DNA from: Aureibaculum marinum
GTDB lineage: Bacteria > Bacteroidota > Bacteroidia > Flavobacteriales > Flavobacteriaceae
Reading direction: 5' to 3'
Length of the DNA: 50,999 nt
NCBI RefSeq assembly: GCF_003813905.1
Contig: NZ_RPFJ01000010.1
Coordinates: 1 to 50,999, forward strand
Shown: in pieces, positions 1 through 8,240 of the stretch
How the letters are laid out: the number at the start of each line of letters is the position of its first letter
Position numbering within the stretch: position 1 is the first letter of the stretch
Made by a program: the position numbers and the translations under genes
The notes under the pieces: generated by a model
Told to the model about the DNA's origin: nothing
Seen by the model: the letters and a program-made list of their open reading frames with translations, nothing else
Databases searched by the model: none

Positions 1-109
1 GCAATAAGATTCTACTATAATGGTTTTTGTATATAGTAGTTACTAATTTAGAGAAAAAAAATTATAATTTTTTATTAAAAACCTCAAAATATTCTATAAA
101 TAACCGCAA

Positions 110-135
110 TTTTTTACGGTTGAAACCGTAAAAAA
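110..135. repeat. AT-rich inverted repeat near the end of the MutS-like gene
   Basis: Ten-base arms (TTTTTTACGG at 110-119 and CCGTAAAAAA at 126-135) flank a six-base loop. It lies 16 bases past the stop of the minus-strand MutS-like gene. On both strands the T tract is 5' and the A tract 3' of the core, so it lacks the trailing U tract of an intrinsic terminator. It could still fold in RNA and mark a 3' end. Bases 1-109 hold no supported gene. Confidence 0.45.
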
Positions 136-150
136 TAATTGTATGTTTTA

Positions 151-1920
151 TTAAACTATCTCCATTTTTTTTAATAAAAACGAAGCATTCATATTTTTAC
201 AAACTCCTGTTTTTAGTCGGTAGTCAAAATGAAGTTCGTCATTGATGATTTCGGCATCAAAATAATAGTTTTTAATGGCCGTAAGTTCCTTTTCAATTTC
301 GCAAAGGCTAAGGTCGTGTGTAGCAATAATTCCTGTAGAATTTGAAGCTACCAGTTTCTGTACAAACTTTTTAGATCCAATCGCTTTATCTGTACTGTTT
401 GTTCCTTTTAAAATCTCATCAAGAATGATAAAGTAATTGTCATTCTTTATTTCTTCTACAATAAATTTTAAGCGTTTTAATTCTGAAAAGAAATACGATT
501 CATCATCCGCTAAAGAATCTGTAGTACGCATGCTTGTAATCAATTTTATTGGAGAGTATTCATAAGATTTAGCACAAACAGGTAAGCCCATATTCGCCAT
601 GACTATTGATAGGGAAACCGTTCTTAAAAAAGTACTTTTACCAGCCATATTAGCTCCAGTAATAATAAAAAACTGCTGGTTTTCTATGGTATAATCATTG
701 TCAATTCTGTTGGTGGTTTTCAACAATGGATGCCCTAACTTTTTAGCGTTAATCACGTTTTTATCCGAATTTATTTTAGGATATACATAATTTGGATTAT
801 TAAATGCAAAATTTGCTAAGCTATTTTGTGCATCAAAAAAAGCAATTACTTTAAACCAATTTTCAACTTTATTTTTATACGTATTTATCCAATTTTCAAT
901 TTTAAAAGCTTGGTGTGCATCCCACAACAATAAGCCATTACCAACAAAAGCCATTATCATGTTATTACGTTGATCTAAAGCATCTAAAATTTTAGAGAAT
1001 TTTTTAAAAATAACTGAGGCTTTTTCCTTTTCTGTTTTAATGGCATTTTGCTGAGCAATAAGAATTTCAGAAGAAAAAGTTGAACCTTCTATCTTATCTA
1101 ACAATTTATGATATTGCTTAAATGTATCTTTTGCTTTTCCTGCATCATCATAAATAGCATTCACCTTTTTCAAATATGCACCTGCAATACCTAAGCCAAT
1201 AAAAAACCAAACCAATAAAAAGTGATAGGTAACTACGTCAAAACTGATTAACACAGCTAAAATCACAGAAATTAAAGCAAAAACTCTTGGCAAAAATGCC
1301 ATGAATTTTGGTAAACCAGCTTTGTAATTATGAATCCATTTTATAATATGCTTTGCCGGATGTTTTACATTAACCAAACTGCCAATTGCCGAAAATTCTT
1401 GTCGCCACTGTGCAATTTTAGCTAATTCTTTTATTCCATTTTGTTTTTGTTCAATGGCATCAATATTATTTAAAGTCAATTGGTTGGCAAATTCATCAGC
1501 ACCTTCTTTAGTTACTGTTCTGTTTGCAAATTGATAGAAAGAACCCTTACCAAATAGGTCAATATCATAGCTGTAAAAATGTTTAGGATTTTCATAAGCC
1601 AATCCCTCATCTAAATGAAGGTAGTTTCCGTTTAACACTTCAATTTCTGTAGTGTTAATAGCTATTAATTGATTAAGAAAATCGCGTTTGTATTGTAGGT
1701 CTCCATGTCTGAGAACTAAGTATAAAAATAGAGCAATACCTACAATTGTAATACCTATAACTATTTTAAAATTTCCGAAAAAAAAGTAAATACCAAAGGC
1801 AATTGCTAAAAAAAGAAGTAATCTAATAGTACTAGATAATGCTAATTTCTTTTTTAATGAAATTAATTCCAGTTCGTATTTTGCTTTTTCAGCCTTGTAA
1901 AATTCTATTGGTTTTTGCAT
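151..1920 (-). CDS. MutS-like ATPase with N-terminal membrane segments
   Basis: This 589-residue protein carries only the C-terminal ATPase part of the MutS family. The Walker A motif GANMAGKST lies at about 422-430, the Walker B aspartate and glutamate are D501 and E502 in ILDEILKGT, and a conserved THD follows. The first 70 residues hold two hydrophobic segments (about 33-70) and another pair lies at about 208-250, so it is probably membrane-anchored. The mismatch-recognition and connector domains of true MutS are absent, so a role in mismatch repair is doubtful. Such proteins recur in Bacteroidota, usually annotated as MutS-related DNA mismatch repair protein. It is the last gene of a long minus-strand run, 44 bases after the MoeB-like gene. 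Its actual function is unknown. Confidence 0.85.
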   Translation of the reverse strand: MQKPIEFYKAEKAKYELELISLKKKLALSSTIRLLLFLAIAFGIYFFFGNFKIVIGITIVGIALFLYLVLRHGDLQYKRDFLNQLIAINTTEIEVLNGNYLHLDEGLAYENPKHFYSYDIDLFGKGSFYQFANRTVTKEGADEFANQLTLNNIDAIEQKQNGIKELAKIAQWRQEFSAIGSLVNVKHPAKHIIKWIHNYKAGLPKFMAFLPRVFALISVILAVLISFDVVTYHFLLVWFFIGLGIAGAYLKKVNAIYDDAGKAKDTFKQYHKLLDKIEGSTFSSEILIAQQNAIKTEKEKASVIFKKFSKILDALDQRNNMIMAFVGNGLLLWDAHQAFKIENWINTYKNKVENWFKVIAFFDAQNSLANFAFNNPNYVYPKINSDKNVINAKKLGHPLLKTTNRIDNDYTIENQQFFIITGANMAGKSTFLRTVSLSIVMANMGLPVCAKSYEYSPIKLITSMRTTDSLADDESYFFSELKRLKFIVEEIKNDNYFIILDEILKGTNSTDKAIGSKKFVQKLVASNSTGIIATHDLSLCEIEKELTAIKNYYFDAEIINDELHFDYRLKTGVCKNMNASFLLKKMEIV

Positions 1921-1964
1921 TGAAGTGTTATGAATTTTTTATGCTTAAGCAAAAATTAATTAAA

Positions 1965-3074
1965 TTAAAAATTGCTTATTCCTTCTTTGAGGCTCAATAC
2001 CTTAATATCAGGATATTTTTCTTTAATTTTTTGAGTTGCGGTATAACTACTAATTCCTTTTTGGCATACAAATATAAATGTTGAGTTAATTACATTATTA
2101 TTTTGTTCTATATAACCTACAATCTCGTTGAATGACGACAACGGTATTTTAGCATCGACTTGAAAGGGCAAAGATGTTGAAATATCTTCTATTACAGAAA
2201 TAATATGTACTTCCTTTTTGTAGCTCTGATTAATTATTTTTTTTAATTCTGTTGAGGTGATTAATAGAGCTGTATTTTGAGGGCTACAACTAATATCTAA
2301 ATAACTTTCTTGTTTAAAAAGTAATGAAATATGTTCGCTATCAAATGAGTTTTTTAAGTTCATTTTGTATTGGGTATTCTCGAGACTATTATAAATAAGT
2401 AGCTCATTAATTAGAGGTTTTCCAATGTTACAAACTAGTTTTAAAACTTCGTTTGATTGAAACATGCCTATAATACCCACAATGCTATTAAGCGTACCAA
2501 TTTCTGAACAACTAGGAATATTATTTTTTGTCATTTCAGGAAAAGCATCACGTAAATTGGCACTAAATTCACCAGTTTTTTGGAGAATATTAAAACTAGC
2601 TACATAGCCGTCAAACTTATAAATTGAACCATAAATAAAAGGCTTATTTTCTAACACACAAGTATCATTCAATAAGTATTTTGTTGGTAAACTATCCGTA
2701 CAATCGAGTACATAATCAACGTCAGCTATTAATTTTTGTACTGTTTGTTTATTTACGACTAAATTATGCTCAAATACCTGCGTAAATGGAGCTATTTTTC
2801 TTAAATATTGTCCTAAGATATTTACTTTCGGTTTTCCTATATCTTCTGTGGTAAAAAATAGTTGACGGTGTAAATTGGTGACATCAATTTTATCAAAATC
2901 TACTAGATGAATAGTTCCTATTCCACTTGCCGCCAATGAAGTTGCTACCGAATTTCCTAATCCACCACATCCTACAATTAAAACACGTGTTTGTTGGAGT
3001 TTTAGTTGTCCTTTTTCACCTACTTCAGACAATGTAGTTTGACGGATAAATAGTTGTTTCGACGAAATATTCAT
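1965..3074 (-). CDS. moeB: MoeB/ThiF-family adenylyltransferase fused to a rhodanese domain
   Basis: This is a probable molybdopterin-synthase sulfurylase. Enzymes of this type adenylate the C-terminal glycine of the small sulfur carrier MoaD so that it can receive sulfur as a thiocarboxylate. The nucleotide loop GCGGLG is at about 35-40, the arginine of NLHRQ is R70, DCTD is at 124-127 and the conserved cysteine is C189 in PSCSE. Residues about 275-369 form a rhodanese-like domain with the active-site loop CQKGISS starting at C337. The paired CxxC zinc ligands of classical E. coli MoeB and ThiF are absent; the region around 174-190 (LRDAFPE...PSCSE) is instead like the MoeZ/MoeBR branch. It follows other Moco genes on the same strand, but its MoaD partner is not in the window. 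Confidence 0.85.
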   Translation of the reverse strand: MNISSKQLFIRQTTLSEVGEKGQLKLQQTRVLIVGCGGLGNSVATSLAASGIGTIHLVDFDKIDVTNLHRQLFFTTEDIGKPKVNILGQYLRKIAPFTQVFEHNLVVNKQTVQKLIADVDYVLDCTDSLPTKYLLNDTCVLENKPFIYGSIYKFDGYVASFNILQKTGEFSANLRDAFPEMTKNNIPSCSEIGTLNSIVGIIGMFQSNEVLKLVCNIGKPLINELLIYNSLENTQYKMNLKNSFDSEHISLLFKQESYLDISCSPQNTALLITSTELKKIINQSYKKEVHIISVIEDISTSLPFQVDAKIPLSSFNEIVGYIEQNNNVINSTFIFVCQKGISSYTATQKIKEKYPDIKVLSLKEGISNF

Positions 3075-3108
3075 TTGTTTTTATTCGTATCTTTAAAAAA
3101 AGAAGTTG

Positions 3109-3948
3109 CTAAGTTTGTATAATATTTTTACCTTTTTCGTTTAGTTGGTAACTTTCATCATTCAAACAATAATATTCATTCAATTTGTCTATATAATAAG
3201 AATATTGTATATCGCCAAAGCCATAAATAGTTTCCTTCTGTTGCCAAAACAACATTTCTTTTATAATTTTATCTTTTTTTAAATGTTGATTATCAATAAC
3301 TTCTAATATTTTTTGCTGAATTTGATTCAGTCCATTTGATTTTGGAAATCGTTTTAAATGTTGGTTTATAGCCTTTTGGAAATAGGCAAATGTTGGTTGT
3401 TTTTTAAAATCGAATTCTTTTAGTTGTTCAGGATTATTCTCAACATATAACTCCCAACATTGTTTGGCAAATAACAATTTATTTCGGCTTAGTTTTAATT
3501 TGCTTTCAAGTAACTTTGGATATGCTTCTGCATTATAATCTGCTAATGTTTGTAATTGTCCCTTATCTTTTTCTCTACCAACACAAACCAAATAATAAGA
3601 GACTGATTTACTATAATTTTTTAGTAGATAGGTGCATAAAGCCATTAAGTTGATTTGGCAAAATAAATCATATTCAAACCATAGTATTACTTCATTGTAA
3701 TTGGAAACATTTTTTATTTTTATAATTTCTTGTATGGTTTTATCATAATATTCTAATTTACTGATGCCTAATTCCTTTTCAAAAAAAGCATATCTATCCA
3801 TCCAAAATTTATCGCTCCCAACTTGATTACAAACGGGACCATCACAGAGCATTTCTCGCCAAACGATAATGTCACCATCAATGGAAGATTTTTTTAAAGT
3901 AGAAGCAGTACTATCTCCATTTAAAATATGTAATGTTTTAGCCATCAA
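3109..3948 (-). CDS. DUF1835 domain-containing protein within the Moco cluster
   Basis: This 279-residue soluble protein opens with LHILNGDSTA and continues with DIIVWREMLCDGP, the pattern I associate with DUF1835 proteins. Function is unknown for the family. The N-terminal half looks like an alpha/beta fold; the C-terminal half is Lys-rich with several helices and no membrane segment. Its start overlaps the end of the mobA-like gene by 11 bases, implying translational coupling, and the moeB-like gene follows after 34 bases. A second ATG lies one codon in (start MMAK), so the exact start is uncertain. Its place between cofactor genes suggests, but does not prove, a role linked to molybdenum cofactor or to a molybdoenzyme. 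Confidence 0.8.
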   Translation of the reverse strand: MMAKTLHILNGDSTASTLKKSSIDGDIIVWREMLCDGPVCNQVGSDKFWMDRYAFFEKELGISKLEYYDKTIQEIIKIKNVSNYNEVILWFEYDLFCQINLMALCTYLLKNYSKSVSYYLVCVGREKDKGQLQTLADYNAEAYPKLLESKLKLSRNKLLFAKQCWELYVENNPEQLKEFDFKKQPTFAYFQKAINQHLKRFPKSNGLNQIQQKILEVIDNQHLKKDKIIKEMLFWQQKETIYGFGDIQYSYYIDKLNEYYCLNDESYQLNEKGKNIIQT

Positions 3949-5059
3949 TTTCTTTTTTTGCTTGTTGATATTCTTCTGGTGTATTGATGTTTCTAATTAA
4001 ATGATCATCAACCTCAATAATTTCAATTTCTGAGTTTAGTAATACTTTTCGTGGACAAGTATAACCTTGAGCTAAATAACTTAAAAGTATTGGGTAGGCT
4101 TTTGGCTCATAAATAGTGATTAAAGGTTCAACAAAAGGTTTTGATTTTCCTTTGAGTGTGGTTGCTATTTTAGAAGGATTTCTATGCTTTAAAAGCAGTT
4201 GAATTACTTCTGTATTTACAAAAGGTAAGTCACTTGCAAAAACTAACCACGCCTTATTTGGATTATACTGAAAAGCTGAACAAATAGCTCCAAAAGCACC
4301 TAAACCTATAAACTTGTCATCAATTGTTTGGTCTATTTCAGAAGCCATTCCGTTGGCAACAGAAATATAGGTATTTAATAAATTTCTTTCAAGCAATTGA
4401 ACTGCATGATGTAATTGGGGTTTTCCATGGTAGTTTAATTGAGTTTTATCCTTTCCCATTCGTGTACTTTTACCTCCTGCCAATACCAGACCATTTATGG
4501 GAGCAATTTTTTCTTGAATTAAATTATTGATATGTTTTGCAATAGCGTCTTCTTCTGCAATAGAATAGATTTTAATATTTCTAATATGAGGAAATTTTTC
4601 TAGTAAAAAGTCAAAATAATCTGACTCATCATTTAGCTTAATAATAAACTGAATTCGTGTTAATTGGTCTAATCGTTTTTTTAGAGAGTCTTTTTTCTTG
4701 TTGTCTAAAATTAAGATCTGTTTTTCGCCTTGATAGTGGTTCCCATTGATAAAAAGTAAATCGTGTTGAGAAAATCGAATACGTTCATTATACAAATTTA
4801 TTTCTGTTTTTTGTGAGGTGTCTAAATTTCCTGATTGATGAAACACAAAACTATCATAATTTGGTCTATCAACTGTTTCAGAATGTGAAGCATCTAAGTA
4901 GCCTATTTTTGCTTGATTTTGCAGTTTTTTACTCATTTTTTGAACAAAATCAGCAATAATTGAGCATTTTGTGCCTAAAATAGCTATTTCATTAGGAGCG
5001 AAATTTTCATTTTCACGCCTTTTTAGTTTTGTATGTTTTTGGTGTTTATTTACATCCAT
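3938..5059 (-). CDS. mobA: MobA-like nucleotidyltransferase with degenerate MobB-like N-terminal domain
   Basis: MobA transfers GMP from GTP to molybdenum cofactor to make the guanine-dinucleotide form. The catalytic domain spans about 188-373 and begins with the signature GLVLAGGKSTRMGKDK at about 190-205. It is preceded by some 185 residues that normal MobA (about 190-200 residues) lacks. That extension shows features of MobB: a strand-glycine start (AILGTKCS, about 26-33), a DRPNYDSFVFHQSG stretch (about 64-77) resembling the MobB DxPGKDSxRHRxAGA motif, and DLLFINGNH (about 100-108) where MobB has DLVLVEGF. The P-loop consensus GxxxxGK(S/T) is not preserved, so GTP binding there is unlikely. 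It lies 4 bases after moaC and overlaps the DUF1835 gene by 11 bases. Confidence 0.85.
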   Translation of the reverse strand: MDVNKHQKHTKLKRRENENFAPNEIAILGTKCSIIADFVQKMSKKLQNQAKIGYLDASHSETVDRPNYDSFVFHQSGNLDTSQKTEINLYNERIRFSQHDLLFINGNHYQGEKQILILDNKKKDSLKKRLDQLTRIQFIIKLNDESDYFDFLLEKFPHIRNIKIYSIAEEDAIAKHINNLIQEKIAPINGLVLAGGKSTRMGKDKTQLNYHGKPQLHHAVQLLERNLLNTYISVANGMASEIDQTIDDKFIGLGAFGAICSAFQYNPNKAWLVFASDLPFVNTEVIQLLLKHRNPSKIATTLKGKSKPFVEPLITIYEPKAYPILLSYLAQGYTCPRKVLLNSEIEIIEVDDHLIRNINTPEEYQQAKKEIDG

Positions 5060-5063
5060 TTCA

Positions 5064-5540
5064 CTAAGATTTATAATCTGATTTGCCTCCCTTTTTTTCC
5101 AACAATTTAACCTCTTTGATAATTATTTTTTGTGAAATACTCTTGCACATATCATATATCGTAAGAGCTGTAACTGTAGCTCCTGTTAAGGCTTCCATTT
5201 CAACACCTGTTTTTCCTTCAATATCTACTGTACATAAAATTTCTAAATGTTCTTGGTCAACAATATCAATGTTTATACTAATGCCATTAATCGATAAAGG
5301 ATGACACATGGGTATTAAATCAGAAGTTTTTTTTACAGCTTGAATACCAGCCACAATTGCCGTTTGAAAAACAGGTCCTTTTTTTGTAATAATATCATTG
5401 TCTGTAAAATTGGCGACAATTTCTTTACCTAAAAATAAGGTTGCTTTGGCTATAGCTTTACGTTTGGTAACTGCTTTATTACCCACATTTACCATGTTAG
5501 GCTGATTTTTTTTATTGATATGTGAGAATTTTTTTTTCAT
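5064..5540 (-). CDS. moaC: Cyclic pyranopterin monophosphate synthase MoaC
   Basis: MoaC works with MoaA in the first step of molybdenum cofactor synthesis, converting the 3',8-cyclised GTP product to cyclic pyranopterin monophosphate. The 158-residue length is normal. Recognisable motifs are MVNVGNKAVTKRKA near the N-terminus, SDLIPMCHPLSI in the middle and GKTGVEMEALTGATVTALT followed by IYDMCKS, which contains the conserved catalytic-site region. The start ATG lies directly next to the moeA stop, and mobA follows after 4 bases, so it is almost certainly cotranscribed with moeA and moaA. Confidence 0.96.
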   Translation of the reverse strand: MKKKFSHINKKNQPNMVNVGNKAVTKRKAIAKATLFLGKEIVANFTDNDIITKKGPVFQTAIVAGIQAVKKTSDLIPMCHPLSINGISINIDIVDQEHLEILCTVDIEGKTGVEMEALTGATVTALTIYDMCKSISQKIIIKEVKLLEKKGGKSDYKS

Positions 5541-6770
5541 TTATCTATATGTAATGAGCGGATAAACTTCTCCTTTTTTAAATTCTGTTTTATAAGCTGG
5601 TAATTCTAAAAAGGCATCTGCATCTGCTAAATTAGCTAAATCTCCAGAACCTTTTCCTTTTATTGGTGTAGCTATTAGTTTTCCGTTTTCATTTTGAAGA
5701 CGTACTTGTAAAAAATAAGTCAGTTCTGGTTTAAAGGAAAAATTTTCATTAAGGCTGGCTTTCTCTTTATTTAGAGGTTCTATTCCCATTGATTTTTGCA
5801 ACCAGGGATAAAAGTATTTTAAGCAACTTACAAAGGTCGAAACCGGATTGCCAGGAAAGGCAAAAATTGTTGTTACGTTGTTTTGTAAGTCTTCTTTTCT
5901 ATCAATATCAATTGGGGCAATTGTCCCAAACCAGAAGGGTTTACCTGGGCGTTGTTTTACTTTATGAAAGTGCTTTTTAATACCTAGCTCTTTTAGAATT
6001 TCTGGTAAAAAATCAAATTTTCCTTGACTAACTGCTCCACTAAATAATAATACATCAAACTCCTTTAAAAAATGACTGATTTTTTCTTTTAAAATGGTCT
6101 TATTATCATTAATATGGGTTGTTTGGGGTTTTATATTTAATTTGTGTAAAAGAGCTAATAGCGTATAAGCATTACTTCTTCTTATTTGGTGTTTTAAAGG
6201 ATTTTGATTGACTTCTACCAGTTCGTCACCTGTTGAAATTATCATTATTTTAGGAAACTTTGCAACCTTAACAGTAGATTTTCCAACAGTTGCTAAGACG
6301 CCTATTTCAGCTGAAGAAATAATAGTATTTTTAGGTATTAGAGCGTCATTTTTTTTTCTGTCTAGGCCTTGTTTATGTATATTTTGATCTTTTCTGATAC
6401 TTTTATGAATAATAGTAGCTCGGTCATTGGTTATTTCAATGAATTCATAAGGTACAACGGTATTGGTGTTTTTAGGAGTAATTGCTCCTGTCATTACTTC
6501 AATACAGTTGTGCATGTTATTTAATGGTAATTGAGGAGCTCCTGCAGCTTGGACATTTTCGATGTCAAATGTTAGTTGTCCTTTGTCAAAAACTTCAAAA
6601 TTTATAGCAATACCGTCCATACTTACACGGTCAAATGGAGGAAAATCTCTATCTGCAATAATGTCTTCTTTTAAAACACGTCCTAAGGATTGCATAAAAG
6701 GAATTTCTACAATGCCAAAATCTTGCGATTGCGATAAAATAATTTCTAATGCTTTTTCAACAGTTATCAT
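5541..6770 (-). CDS. moeA: Molybdopterin molybdenumtransferase MoeA
   Basis: MoeA inserts molybdate into adenylylated molybdopterin. The 409-residue protein has the usual domain order: an N-terminal region with DRDFPPFDRVSMDGIA, a beta domain with GAITPKNTNTVVPYE, the MoeA/MogA-type central domain with IISTGDEL and SGAVSQGKFDFL, the FAFPGNPVS motif, and a C-terminal beta domain. It is 19 bases downstream of moaA and abuts moaC. MogA/MoaB, which makes the adenylylated substrate, is not in the window. Confidence 0.96.
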   Translation of the reverse strand: MITVEKALEIILSQSQDFGIVEIPFMQSLGRVLKEDIIADRDFPPFDRVSMDGIAINFEVFDKGQLTFDIENVQAAGAPQLPLNNMHNCIEVMTGAITPKNTNTVVPYEFIEITNDRATIIHKSIRKDQNIHKQGLDRKKNDALIPKNTIISSAEIGVLATVGKSTVKVAKFPKIMIISTGDELVEVNQNPLKHQIRRSNAYTLLALLHKLNIKPQTTHINDNKTILKEKISHFLKEFDVLLFSGAVSQGKFDFLPEILKELGIKKHFHKVKQRPGKPFWFGTIAPIDIDRKEDLQNNVTTIFAFPGNPVSTFVSCLKYFYPWLQKSMGIEPLNKEKASLNENFSFKPELTYFLQVRLQNENGKLIATPIKGKGSGDLANLADADAFLELPAYKTEFKKGEVYPLITYR

Positions 6771-6789
6771 ATTTTATATTTTATTGAAT

Positions 6790-7773
6790 TTATCCTCCAA
6801 TTGTTGACATGCTCTCAGAAATATTATGTTTTCTATTAGCTTCGGCAATAAAACCATTTTTAGGTTTTTGTTTTACAATTCTTACAAAAAGTTGTTTTAA
6901 CTCTGTATCACTAGCTCCTTGTCGAATAAAGTCTCTAATATTAAAAACTCCATTATCAAATAAACAATTTTTAAGCATTCCTATTGAGGTAATTCTAATG
7001 CGATTACAATCATTACAGATGGTTCTTGTAAAAGCAGGGATAATGCCAAATGATCCTATATAATTAGGTACTTTAAAGTTATGTGAAGTTGAAGATTTAC
7101 TCGATTTCACAGAGATAATATTTGTGTAATTAGATTTTATATGGTTTAAAATTTTATTGTAATTCCACATTTCTTTCGTTAATCTTTGGCCAACACCGTT
7201 AAAAGGCATTTCTTCAATAAATCGAACTTGAATTTTTTTATGTTTGGTCAATTCAATAAACTCAATAATTTCATGAGTGTTAATACCAGATTGTACTACA
7301 CAATTTAGTTTTAGATTTAAAGAGCTCATTTCGAGAGCTTCTAAGGTTTCAAAAACATTTTCAAAAGTATCACGTCTCGTAATTTTTGCAAAATTGTCTT
7401 TGTCTAAGCTGTCAATACTTAAGTTTATATTTTTAACTTTTAAAGTTTCAAGTTTTTTTATATGATTTAAAATTAAAACTCCATTTGTAGTAATATTTAT
7501 TTCTTCTAATAACTTATTAGATGAAATCATTTCTACTAATTTGATAAAGTCTTTTCGTACAAAAGGTTCTCCTCCGGTTAGGCGTACTTTGTGAACTCCC
7601 AATTCACTTAAAACCTTTGTAACTCTGTACATTTCTTTAAAAGTGAGCAGCTCTTCTTTATCAACAATGTTAATACCATGAGCGGGCATACAATATTGGC
7701 ATCTCAAATTACAACGATCAGTTACTGCTAATCGTAAATAGGAAATTTGTCTACCAAAATTGTCTGATAACAT
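6790..7773 (-). CDS. moaA: GTP 3',8-cyclase MoaA (radical SAM)
   Basis: MoaA is a radical SAM enzyme with two 4Fe-4S clusters that opens molybdenum cofactor synthesis by cyclising GTP. The N-terminal cluster cysteines are C21, C25 and C28 in DRCNLRCQYCMP. The SAM-contact region reads RLTGGEPFVRKD. The second cluster is supported by CNDC and a following NCLF cysteine near 259-276. The protein ends in Gly-Gly (326-327), the C-terminal pair known to matter in MoaA. Length 327 is normal. It is the first of the Moco genes in transcription order; a 17-base palindrome sits just upstream at 7780-7796. Confidence 0.97.
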   Translation of the reverse strand: MLSDNFGRQISYLRLAVTDRCNLRCQYCMPAHGINIVDKEELLTFKEMYRVTKVLSELGVHKVRLTGGEPFVRKDFIKLVEMISSNKLLEEINITTNGVLILNHIKKLETLKVKNINLSIDSLDKDNFAKITRRDTFENVFETLEALEMSSLNLKLNCVVQSGINTHEIIEFIELTKHKKIQVRFIEEMPFNGVGQRLTKEMWNYNKILNHIKSNYTNIISVKSSKSSTSHNFKVPNYIGSFGIIPAFTRTICNDCNRIRITSIGMLKNCLFDNGVFNIRDFIRQGASDTELKQLFVRIVKQKPKNGFIAEANRKHNISESMSTIGG

Positions 7774-7779
7774 ATCTTT

Positions 7780-7796
7780 TAGTTTTTGAAAAACTA
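7780..7796. promoter_or_regulatory. 17-base palindrome just upstream of moaA
   Basis: The arms TAGTTTTT (7780-7787) and AAAAACTA (7789-7796) are perfect reverse complements around one central G. The site is 7 bases from the moaA start codon and sits in the only gap of about 50 bases between the sulfur-transporter genes and the Moco genes. It could be an operator or a short RNA hairpin in the leader. No U tract follows, so it is not an obvious terminator. Confidence 0.4.
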
Positions 7797-7823
7797 TAGG
7801 TAAAGATACGAAGAAAAAGTTGC

Positions 7824-8240
7824 TTAATTTGGAAGCTTATTTTTAATATTATGATAGACAAACGCACCTAATACAGCACCTATAATTACAATAGCAATTG
7901 CTAAAACTCCTCTACCTAATAAAATAAACATAGGTCCTGGGCATGCACCAACAAGTGCCCAGCCTAGCCCAAATATAATACCACCAAATAAGTTGGCTTT
8001 AAAAGCATTTTTTTTTGGTGGAATTTTGATTTGTATTCCCTTATTGTCTTTTATAATTCCTTTTTTAAATAATTGAACCATTAAAATGCCAATGAGTACT
8101 GCGGAGCCAATAATACCATACATATGGAAGGATTGAAATTTAAACATTTCGTAAATTCTGTACCATGAAATTACTTCGGCTTTACTAAGAATAATTCCGA
8201 AAAATACACCTATAACTAAAAATTTAAAATACTTCATCAT
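7824..8240 (-). CDS. YeeE/YedE-type transporter, second half (DUF6691-like)
   Basis: This 138-residue protein has four hydrophobic segments and the motif GWALVGACPGPMFILLGRG at about 95-113, whose cysteine corresponds to one of the conserved cysteines of YeeE/YedE channels. YeeE in E. coli and Spirochaeta takes up thiosulfate. In many bacteria the single YeeE chain is split into two short proteins, and this one adjoins the other half without a gap (8240/8241). Together they probably form a sulfur-compound importer in the inner membrane. The substrate is inferred from the family. Confidence 0.85.
   Translation of the reverse strand: MMKYFKFLVIGVFFGIILSKAEVISWYRIYEMFKFQSFHMYGIIGSAVLIGILMVQLFKKGIIKDNKGIQIKIPPKKNAFKANLFGGIIFGLGWALVGACPGPMFILLGRGVLAIAIVIIGAVLGAFVYHNIKNKLPN

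Noticed and set aside
110-135. Intrinsic terminator for the MutS-like gene
   Set aside because: The hairpin has its T tract on the 5' side and A tract on the 3' side on both strands, so the trailing U run is missing; kept only as an inverted repeat.
1839-2084. 81-residue plus-strand ORF spanning the gap before the MutS-like gene
   Set aside because: It overlaps the ends of two good minus-strand genes and has no conserved motif or promoter-like element.
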